Under the pieces are notes generated by a model. The model saw nothing but the letters and a program-made list of their open reading frames with translations. It had not been told where the DNA came from and did not search any database. Positions 35,128 through 41,956 of a stretch of DNA of 41,956 nucleotides are shown piece after piece; the first letter of the stretch is position 1, and each line of letters starts with the position of its first letter. Location of the stretch: assembly GCA_000511875.1 (NCBI GenBank), contig AZIN01000004.1, positions 406,949-448,904 of the forward strand. Direction: 5' to 3'. The DNA comes from Gammaproteobacteria bacterium MOLA455. Lineage in GTDB: Bacteria; Pseudomonadota; Gammaproteobacteria; Pseudomonadales; Porticoccaceae. The position numbers and the translations under genes were made by a program.

Positions 35128-38085
35128 TTACTTAAAGCTATAACGTACGCCGATGTCATAGCGCGCACCAGTCTGACCAGCTTGTAATACTTGCAGCTCA
35201 TCGCGACCGTAGACATTGTAAGTTTCCTCTAACACGTTGAGTCCAGCAAAGAAGATCGTTAGGTTGTCGTTGTAGTCATAGCTAGCGCTGATATCCAGCT
35301 GACCGTAGGCTTCAGTGTTAGTTGGGTTGCTGAGAGTACCTGCACCCTGACCAACGCCGGCGAGGAAAGTGTCACGCCAGTTGTAAGCTAAACGAGCCTG
35401 TAAGCCATCTTTGTCGTAGAACGCAACCAGGTTAGCCGAGTCACTCAAGCCGTTAAGTACGAACTGTGAGTCGATCTGCATGTTGTTATAGGCAACATCA
35501 GCATTCACGAAGGTGGCGTTGGCAATCATACCGAAGCCAGTTTCACCGAAGTTGTGCTGCAAGTTGATTTCAACACCGTCAACCGTGGCATTCTCTTGGT
35601 TTGCTGGGCTAGTGATCTGGAAAGTTACCAGTGGATCACCGTCAACGCCGTAGATACGATCGCCGTCAATTGCCGCGTTGTCCGGATAGTTGGCTAGGAT
35701 ATAGGCACCAACATCACTGTATTGAAGTGGGTCTAAACCACTGTCTGCAACAGCTTGGTTGAACAACGTTCCCTCAAGAGGGAAGTTCAGGTTAAATAGT
35801 GGTACGCCTTTACGAACTGAAGAGCCGATAAAGTTAGCTACATGTTTCTCGAAGTAGCCGACCGAAAGGTAGCTGCCTTCATCGTAGTACCACTCAACAG
35901 AAACATCGTAGTTGTCCGATTCAATAGGTATCAGGCCTGGGTTACCACCGTTTGCAAAACCACCATCATTCTTGAATGAAGTGCCGCCGACAGTAATGCC
36001 ACCCTGGACATCGGTGAAGCTTGGACGTGTCGCTGTTTGACTATAAGAGGCTCGTACAATCACATTTTCAGCCACTTCTATATCCATATCGATACTTGGC
36101 AGAAGCAGTGAGTAGTCCCCAGTGTAATCGTCAAAGGCTTGAATCGCGTCGCCATTTTCGTCTACGGCTGCAACCATAGTGAACTCGTTGCCGCCCAACC
36201 AGTAGACTTCGTCATAGGTAGGAGCAAGAGCTGCAGAGGTGACATCAGTCTCTTCGTAGCGAAGGCCCACCTGCAGGTTAACCGGCATGCCGTAGTATTC
36301 CAGGGCGCTGTTTAATTGGATGTAAGCCGAAGAGGTTTCTTCAGTTGTGCGCTTGTCAACACTCCAGTCGGTAGAGGCACAGTAACCAGTGCCGCAATCG
36401 CCGAGCTGAGCATAGGTCTTGCCAGTGGCTGCGTAGCTTGCCTCACCAACTGCGATAATCTCTTCAAGAGAGGTGGTGAAGTACTCAGTGTGTAAACGTG
36501 GGTCGTTACCGCCATCAACCTGATCGAACTGACCTGCTATCGAAGAGCGAGTAAGAATGTCGGTCAATTCGCCGGGCTGCGTAAAGCCACCCCAGTTGTC
36601 GAGCTGAACATTGCTGCTGACAAAACGGTTGCTCACTTCAGTTAACTGCACACCAAAGTCGATACTAGAGCTCTCAGAGAGTTCGAAGTTACCACTTAAC
36701 TTACTCTGCTCGATGTCCATCTTGGCTGCTTCGTTACTGAAAACGCTACCAGTAATAATCATGTCGTTTTTATACAACGGACGATCAGCGCCATCGGCAC
36801 CTGAGTTGAGGTTTTGCGAAAGTATCGGTAGCTCAGTGTCGTAGTAAACAGTAGAGCCAACCTTGTTAAAGGATGCCATCGTCACCAGTGAGCTTGTGCC
36901 GTAGGGGTTGTTGGCACCGGTCTCTGCTGAAGAATCATGGTAGTCCAGCGCAAGGCTAAGGCGATCTGATGCTTGCCACTCTAGGTTTAGGCCAACAGAG
37001 GAGTTCTCGTTCTTGCGGCCATCTTGGTGCACACCCATCGCAAAGTCAGCATTATCATGAGTCTCGGAATACATTAATGGCGAGCGCTGCTCGCCATCAT
37101 TCCAAAGGCTTGTTTGGCTTGATGCATTGGCGTTACTGAACCAAGCAGACATATCGCTCATAGTGTGATCGAGATCCAGTTCTGAGTAGATGTAGTCCAG
37201 TGTTCCAGTAATAGTATCAGTTGGAGCCCACTGTAAAACTAGCTGACCATTGACTCGCTTCGACTCATACTCATTGATTGCATAGGCAAGCTGCTGAGGA
37301 ATGGAATAGAATTCAGCGTCGCTCGTAGAGCGATTAACCTGGTTTTCATCGTTGGGGATGCCATTGGCGCCAGCATGGTCACCTGGGTTAGTAAACCAAC
37401 CAGTAGTTTCTGCTGCATTGACGCCATTGTTACGTGTCTGCGATGAAGCGGTGATCGCAATGCCGATGGTGTCATTGGCAAAGGTGTTCGAGTAGATGCC
37501 AGAGAATTCAGGAGTGATCTTATCGCCTTCTCTGGTTGAGGTGTCGTTAACCATCTTTGCCGAGAAACTGGCAGTTTGGCCTGGACTGTCAAGAGGGCGG
37601 GTAGTAGAGATGTTAATTAATGAGCCTACGCCACCTGTTGGAACATCGGCGCGGCCAGTTTTGTAGACCTGGACGCCGGCAATGCCTTCAGACGCTAGAT
37701 CACCAAAATCAAAAGAACGGCTAGTGTTGCTATGAGTCGGCATCTGGCGCCCATTCAACGTCACTAGGTTGTACTCGGGGCCAAAGCCGCGAACTGTAAC
37801 CTGGCTACCCTCGCCGCGTTGACGGCTGATAGAGACACCAGTAATACGCTGCAGGGATTCTGCAAGGTTAGCATCTGGGAATTTACCCATATCTTCTGCT
37901 GAAATTGCATCTACAACACCAGCTGAATCACGCTTGATGTCCATAGAGCGCGTAAGGCTTCCGCGGATACCGCCCTGAACAATTACTTCTTCAATTAGCA
38001 CGCCATCTTGAGCGTAAGCTGGAAGCGTTGTTCCGACTAGCGCTAAGGCAACACTGCTAGCAAGAATTTTCTTTTTAAATAACAT
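35128..38085 (-). CDS. TonB-dependent receptor (Xanthomonas/Caulobacter type)
   Basis: This is a 985-aa outer-membrane receptor importing a substrate with TonB energy. A signal peptide is cleaved after about Ala25 (PAYA-QDG), then IEEVIVQGG resembles a TonB box. The plug has EDMGKFPDANLAESLQRITG at 65-83 and GSQVTVRGFGPEYNLVTLNG, the mark of the Xanthomonas/Caulobacter subfamily often used for carbohydrates. The barrel ends in GVRYSFK with a penultimate aromatic Phe. AGGGGG lies 9 nt before the ATG. It leads the halogenase-SapC-cupin operon and is divergent from the lipoprotein at 38769, suggesting a shared glycan substrate. Confidence 0.95.
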   Translation of the reverse strand: MLFKKKILASSVALALVGTTLPAYAQDGVLIEEVIVQGGIRGSLTRSMDIKRDSAGVVDAISAEDMGKFPDANLAESLQRITGVSISRQRGEGSQVTVRGFGPEYNLVTLNGRQMPTHSNTSRSFDFGDLASEGIAGVQVYKTGRADVPTGGVGSLINISTTRPLDSPGQTASFSAKMVNDTSTREGDKITPEFSGIYSNTFANDTIGIAITASSQTRNNGVNAAETTGWFTNPGDHAGANGIPNDENQVNRSTSDAEFYSIPQQLAYAINEYESKRVNGQLVLQWAPTDTITGTLDYIYSELDLDHTMSDMSAWFSNANASSQTSLWNDGEQRSPLMYSETHDNADFAMGVHQDGRKNENSSVGLNLEWQASDRLSLALDYHDSSAETGANNPYGTSSLVTMASFNKVGSTVYYDTELPILSQNLNSGADGADRPLYKNDMIITGSVFSNEAAKMDIEQSKLSGNFELSESSSIDFGVQLTEVSNRFVSSNVQLDNWGGFTQPGELTDILTRSSIAGQFDQVDGGNDPRLHTEYFTTSLEEIIAVGEASYAATGKTYAQLGDCGTGYCASTDWSVDKRTTEETSSAYIQLNSALEYYGMPVNLQVGLRYEETDVTSAALAPTYDEVYWLGGNEFTMVAAVDENGDAIQAFDDYTGDYSLLLPSIDMDIEVAENVIVRASYSQTATRPSFTDVQGGITVGGTSFKNDGGFANGGNPGLIPIESDNYDVSVEWYYDEGSYLSVGYFEKHVANFIGSSVRKGVPLFNLNFPLEGTLFNQAVADSGLDPLQYSDVGAYILANYPDNAAIDGDRIYGVDGDPLVTFQITSPANQENATVDGVEINLQHNFGETGFGMIANATFVNADVAYNNMQIDSQFVLNGLSDSANLVAFYDKDGLQARLAYNWRDTFLAGVGQGAGTLSNPTNTEAYGQLDISASYDYNDNLTIFFAGLNVLEETYNVYGRDELQVLQAGQTGARYDIGVRYSFK

Positions 38086-38768
38086 ACTGATGAACCCCCT
38101 GGGTAAACAAAAAAATCTATGAACATAGGTCAGCTATCGCTTTTTATATTTTTACTACGTCCCCACTCTTACTCTACCTGTTCATGGTCGGCAAACAACG
38201 TATATGAGTTAAACGGTTATGTTTTTGAGGTTAAAGAGAGTGCGATTTAAAGGATGAGTTCTACACGCCGTTTTGGGGATGGATTAGGCCGGCTATTAGT
38301 AATGGGTAGGCTATAGCGGGAGTCCAACTCCATGATTGCTGCATGGGTTATTTTTTAAAGCGCAAAGATACGCATTTTAGAGGCGCTAGTCAGGGTCTAA
38401 GTTTTACTTGTCGCATTTAGGGCTACAGTCATCTCGTGCGACTTGTTGCGGGTTAATCTTTTCACTAGTCGCCCTAAATATAAACCATCAATCATCAGGG
38501 CGCCGGTCTGCCGTTCTATTATTCCAGCCTTATTCGCGTTCGTTGATAATGCAGGCGGGACTCAATTGCATGCTAGCATTTTGCACTGTAAAGCATTGTC
38601 TCACGTCAGTTTGCTGACGAAACTTCCTCTTCAGCTCGAATAATGACCCCTTTGCCGCTTTGCTGCTTATATTGCTGTATCCAAAATCTTAGTATCAAAG
38701 TCCAAAGTTCTTACGTCTGCGTAAAAATAGGTAAAAGAATTAATAATAAATAGGGTTTAGGGGGAATT
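38086..38768. other. 683-nt divergent intergenic region, no gene seen
   Basis: This spacer separates the divergent TonB receptor and mosaic lipoprotein genes and must hold both promoters. Short open frames at 38408-38643 lack ribosome sites and coding character. A 9-bp inverted repeat ATTTAGGGC/GCCCTAAAT lies at 38415-38423 and 38471-38479, and a small hairpin GGAGT-CCA-ACTCC near 38330. Neither can be assigned to a regulator. The 3' part near 38720-38768 is A/T-rich and ends in AGGGGG (38759-38764), the ribosome site of the lipoprotein. Confidence 0.6.
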
Positions 38769-41700
38769 ATGCGTCACGTCACATTCACTTTTATTGGCTT
38801 TTTCGGTCGTGTTTGGCAGGTAACACGTCCGAGTACAGTCTCACTGCTGTTAGCATCTTTTATTCTCGCCTCCTGTGGTGGGGGAAGCGATGACTACAGT
38901 TCAACGGACAATGCTGTTGACGGTGCTCCGTCGCTCTCTTCAGTGTCTATTGCCTCGGGTTCAAAGTCTACGGTAACCGTTGGCGACGTGGTGACAGTGA
39001 CAATTTCCGCTAGCGAAGCGATCAGTGCACCCACTGTGACTATCGGTGGCTCTGCTGCAACTAGCGTTGACGGTTCTGGCGATGCCTGGACCGCGTCTCG
39101 CGCAATGACCGCAGATGATACGGCTGGTGATATCTCAGTGTCGGTTGCTTACGAAGATATAAGCGGTGATGCAGGTGTTCCTGCCTCGGCAACTACAGAC
39201 TCTAGCGCCATCAGCTTTGAGTTTGTCTTGCAGGCTGGTTTTGCGATCGATGGTCCGTTCGAGAATGCCAAAGTCTTTGGTGACTATGACGGCGACGGTA
39301 TTCACGACGCTGACGAGCCATTCGATTTGACTGATGAAAATGGCGCCTACTCTTTAGTCGACACAGCTTTTGCTCCAGCGGTCTATACCATTGTGGTGGA
39401 GATGACTGCGGACACGATTGATGCTATCTCCGGTGAGAGTTATGCAGATACTGGTGTTGTCTTAAAAGGTTCTTCTGCGGGTTCCGTAGTAACACCCCTT
39501 ACTACTATCTTAGAGGCGGCCAAAGTTGCTAACCCTGATTACACGGCTGGTGAACTTTCCCTAGCGATGGGGTTACCAGTTGGCGTAGACATAGCGACCT
39601 ATAACCCATTTGCTGCAGACGCTGATGCGGCTACAGCCCATGCGGTTGAGACAGTTTTTCAGAAAGTTATGACCGCGACGCTTTTGGTGGCTGAAGCCAT
39701 GCAAGGTGTGGGTGCCATCGCTGGTGTTGAGCTTTCAGCTACCGAAGCCAGTGCTGCGGCTATGACTGCGGTGACCAATATGGTTGTGGCTTCACCTGTG
39801 CAAGTTAATCTGGCGGATAGCGCTCAGGTTGCGACGCTGAAGACTTTTGCAAAAACTGAATTGGCAGCCCAGAGCATTGAAGTGTCAGATGCGGTTGCCG
39901 ATTTTGTTCTGGATAAAGCATCGGCCACTGTGACTACTGTTGCAGCGGCGTTTGATACGCTCACAGCGGCAGATTTCACTGCTGGTAACACGTCAGCTGT
40001 ATCAATGGTTAAGCAAGAAGCTGCTGCAGAACTCGCTGCTATGGCAGCAGCAGCAGTGACCTACTTGGCTGACAATACCGACCTGGTGGATTTAAGTGGT
40101 TTCGATACGAGTGATGTTCTGACCTTGGATACCGAAGCCGGTGTCAGTGATGCTGTTGCTGAGAATGGTGTTGATGCAGGTGTGCAAGCTTTGGTAGTTG
40201 ACTTTTCGGGCGATGCAAATGCCTATGATATATTCGATTTTGACGGTGGTGTTGCGACGATAGAAGCCGCGCCGGATGGAAGTCAGGCCCTGAAGTATGT
40301 GAAGGGTGCAGGAGCCAATTGGGGTGGAGTAGGGATTAATCTTGATACCGTCATTGATCCTGAAGCGGGTACTGTATTTACTGCTCGCGTTTATTCCACA
40401 GTTTCTCGCGCGGTGACCTTTAAGTTCGACGTCGCCAATGTTGAAACCCCAGCTACTACAGCCGGTACCGGTTGGGAAACGTTGACGTTTGATTTTGGTG
40501 ATTCCATACCCGCTGGTCAAACTAAGATTGCCTTCTTCAATGATCTATCTCAGCAGGGTGATGGGAGTGATGACTGGACAATCTTTATCGATGACCTTAA
40601 GCAATCAGGCGAAGACACAGGTAGTGATACTGGTGGCGATACAGGTGGCGATACAGGTGGCGATACAGGTGGCGGTGATACTGGGTCTGCCCCAACGCCT
40701 ACAGCTGATGCGGCTACGGTCCTGTCTATCTTCAGTGATGCTTATACGGATCTTGAAGGCACTAACTTCAATCCGGGTTGGGGTCAAGCTGGCACCGTTG
40801 CTACTGATAACGGTGTATTGACCTACAGCAACCTGAACTATCAGGGTACTAATCTCGGTTCAACAGACGGTGACGTGGCCCAGGATGTCAGTGGCTATGA
40901 GAGCTTGCACGTTGATTTCTATTCTGCGGATGCCCAGACGCTTAAGTTCTTCTTAATTGGTGCTAGCGGGGAGGTGGCCTATGACCTACCTGTCCAAGCG
41001 AGCACTTGGGTTAGTGTCGATATTCCGCTGACAACATTTACTGCGGTTGATCTCACTCAGGTGAAGCAGTTCAAAGTTGATGCCAATCCGAACAGCGGTG
41101 TTACGGTATTGTTCGATAACCTCTATTTCCACGGTGTTGGAAGTGCCCCCGTTGAGAAAACTGTTACCTTCTCAGTTGATATGACTGGTGTTGATCTTGG
41201 TGGTGAGGTTCCAACACTTCAAGGCACCTTTAACAATTGGTGCGGCGCTTGTAGTCCACTGGCTGATAGTGATGGGGATAATATTTGGACTTTAGCTGTT
41301 CCGTTATTTGACGGTAGTTATGAGTATAAGTATGCGCTAGGTAATTGGGTCTCTCAGGAATCTGTACCAGGCACTTGTGACAATACAATTGGTGCTAACC
41401 GAGCGGTAACTGTCGCGGCTGACATGACGCTAGCGACCGATGTTTACAGCGGTTGTCCAGCAGATACCGTTTCCGGCGGTTCTGATCCTGTCCAGAAGAA
41501 TGTCACTTTCTCAGTTGACATGACGGGTGTTGACCTTAGTGATGGCAATCCAACACTTCAAGGCACCTTCAATGGCTGGTGTGGTCTTTGTAGCCCAATG
41601 ACTGATGATGACGGTGATAATATTTGGACGCTGACAGTGCCACTCGATGATGGTGCTTATGAGTACAAATACGCTCTTGGCGAGTGGGTTTCTCAAGAAT

Positions 41701-41956
41701 CTGTTCCAGGTACCTGCGATAATACGATTGGCGCTAACCGAGCGGTAACTGTTTCTGCTGACGTAACACTGGCGACTGATGTTTACAGCGGTTGCCCAGG
41801 AGATAACGATGGCGGTGGCGACACAGGTGGCGATACAGGTGGCGGTGATACTGGTTCTGCCCCAATGCCTACAGCTGATGCGGCTACGGTCCTGTCTATC
41901 TTCAGTGATGCTTATACGGATCTTGAAGGCACTAACTTCAATCCGGGTTGGGGTCA
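38769..41956 (+). CDS. Mosaic carbohydrate-binding-like lipoprotein, 3' end beyond window
   Basis: The frame is open from ATG 38769 to the window end (1062 codons and 2 nt). A lipobox LASC (Cys36) is followed by GGGS. Residues about 50-150 are the Ig-like module shared with the 27792 gene. A calcium-type DYDGDGIHDADE (172-183) and an Ala-rich helical part follow. About 473-615 is a beta-sandwich module (VDFSGDANAYDIFDF to WTIFIDDL). A TGGD linker and a module starting ATVLSIFSDAYTDLEG (about 643-796) come next. Two starch-binding-like TFSVDM modules (from 798 and 911) are followed by a second TGGD linker and a repeat of the SIFSDAY module. The last type is, from memory, common in marine laminarinases. 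A catalytic domain could lie beyond the window. Confidence 0.85.
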   Translation, partial: MRHVTFTFIGFFGRVWQVTRPSTVSLLLASFILASCGGGSDDYSSTDNAVDGAPSLSSVSIASGSKSTVTVGDVVTVTISASEAISAPTVTIGGSAATSVDGSGDAWTASRAMTADDTAGDISVSVAYEDISGDAGVPASATTDSSAISFEFVLQAGFAIDGPFENAKVFGDYDGDGIHDADEPFDLTDENGAYSLVDTAFAPAVYTIVVEMTADTIDAISGESYADTGVVLKGSSAGSVVTPLTTILEAAKVANPDYTAGELSLAMGLPVGVDIATYNPFAADADAATAHAVETVFQKVMTATLLVAEAMQGVGAIAGVELSATEASAAAMTAVTNMVVASPVQVNLADSAQVATLKTFAKTELAAQSIEVSDAVADFVLDKASATVTTVAAAFDTLTAADFTAGNTSAVSMVKQEAAAELAAMAAAAVTYLADNTDLVDLSGFDTSDVLTLDTEAGVSDAVAENGVDAGVQALVVDFSGDANAYDIFDFDGGVATIEAAPDGSQALKYVKGAGANWGGVGINLDTVIDPEAGTVFTARVYSTVSRAVTFKFDVANVETPATTAGTGWETLTFDFGDSIPAGQTKIAFFNDLSQQGDGSDDWTIFIDDLKQSGEDTGSDTGGDTGGDTGGDTGGGDTGSAPTPTADAATVLSIFSDAYTDLEGTNFNPGWGQAGTVATDNGVLTYSNLNYQGTNLGSTDGDVAQDVSGYESLHVDFYSADAQTLKFFLIGASGEVAYDLPVQASTWVSVDIPLTTFTAVDLTQVKQFKVDANPNSGVTVLFDNLYFHGVGSAPVEKTVTFSVDMTGVDLGGEVPTLQGTFNNWCGACSPLADSDGDNIWTLAVPLFDGSYEYKYALGNWVSQESVPGTCDNTIGANRAVTVAADMTLATDVYSGCPADTVSGGSDPVQKNVTFSVDMTGVDLSDGNPTLQGTFNGWCGLCSPMTDDDGDNIWTLTVPLDDGAYEYKYALGEWVSQESVPGTCDNTIGANRAVTVSADVTLATDVYSGCPGDNDGGGDTGGDTGGGDTGSAPMPTADAATVLSIFSDAYTDLEGTNFNPGWG
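40616..40680 (+). repeat. 12-bp tandem repeat coding a TGGD linker
   Basis: Repeats of GGTGGCGATACA encode a Thr-Gly-Gly-Asp linker between the beta-sandwich and SIFSDAY modules. A shorter version occurs at 41809-41850. The array can change length by slippage without a frameshift, because the unit is a multiple of three. It lies inside the mosaic lipoprotein gene. Confidence 0.85.
40643..41956 (+). repeat. Direct repeat of linker plus SIFSDAY module, 1170 bp apart
   Basis: 40643-40786 and 41813-41956 match with about three differences over 144 bp, including the linker. The second copy is cut by the window end, so its full length is unknown. Confidence 0.9.
41160..41803 (+). repeat. Two tandem TFSVDM modules
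   Basis: The 5' copy (from 41160) and 3' copy (from 41499) are offset by 339 bp (113 codons) and share most residues, including the cysteines in NWCGACSP/GWCGLCSP, VPGTCDN and YSGCP. Each resembles a small starch-binding or CBM48/CBM20-like beta-sandwich, with LQGTFNxWC and YEYKYALGxW. The DNA is close to identical over the second half of each unit. Confidence 0.85.

Noticed and set aside
38408-38643. Short open frames in the receptor-lipoprotein spacer
   Set aside because: No ribosome site and no coding-like composition; two frames overlap each other.
40616-40680. Short regular repeats that could suggest a CRISPR-like array
   Set aside because: The 12-bp units have no spacers, are in frame and encode a protein linker.

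Overview
The window looks like a chromosomal segment of a marine, heterotrophic gammaproteobacterium. The housekeeping proteins (TtcA, ArgS, BioA, OadGAB, PutP, BolA) are of gammaproteobacterial type. The mix of a glutathione-linked C1 oxidation operon, a Na+-pumping decarboxylase and a large TonB-receptor locus with tryptophan-halogenase-like proteins recalls SAR92/Porticoccaceae or related Cellvibrionales. That placement is an inference from gene content; no database was searched.

Layout. 1-439: the 3' part of a tRNA-Ser(GCU), then a tandem duplication of the tRNA 3' end, its terminator and a palindrome-rich tail. 440-8032 (minus strand): an acyl-CoA synthetase, then a DUF3604 lipoprotein, a MAPEG membrane protein, a class-C beta-lactamase-fold lipoprotein and an exported amidohydrolase. 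8178-16254 (plus): one coherent formaldehyde-to-CO2 operon, frmA-frmB-fdsG-fdsB-fdsA-fdhD-fdsD. 16340-23774: mixed genes (bioA, a DUF547 protein, ttcA, putP, a degenerate macro-domain protein, argS), with degenerate dispersed repeats in two intergenic gaps. 23967-27562 (plus): oadG-oadA-oadB-bolA.

27792-41956 is the accessory and most interesting part. A minus-strand operon encodes a 985-aa TonB-dependent receptor, a first halogenase-like flavoprotein, a SapC-family protein, a cupin/JmjC-like oxygenase and a second halogenase-like flavoprotein. It is flanked on both sides by plus-strand lipoprotein genes that share the same N-terminal Ig-like module. One carries three nearly identical 158-residue C-terminal modules. 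The other is cut by the window end and is a mosaic of carbohydrate-binding-like modules. I read the block as a surface glycan (possibly beta-glucan) capture and uptake locus. The role of the two halogenase-like enzymes, SapC and the cupin protein is not known to me.

No complete insertion sequence, prophage, CRISPR array or replication origin was seen.
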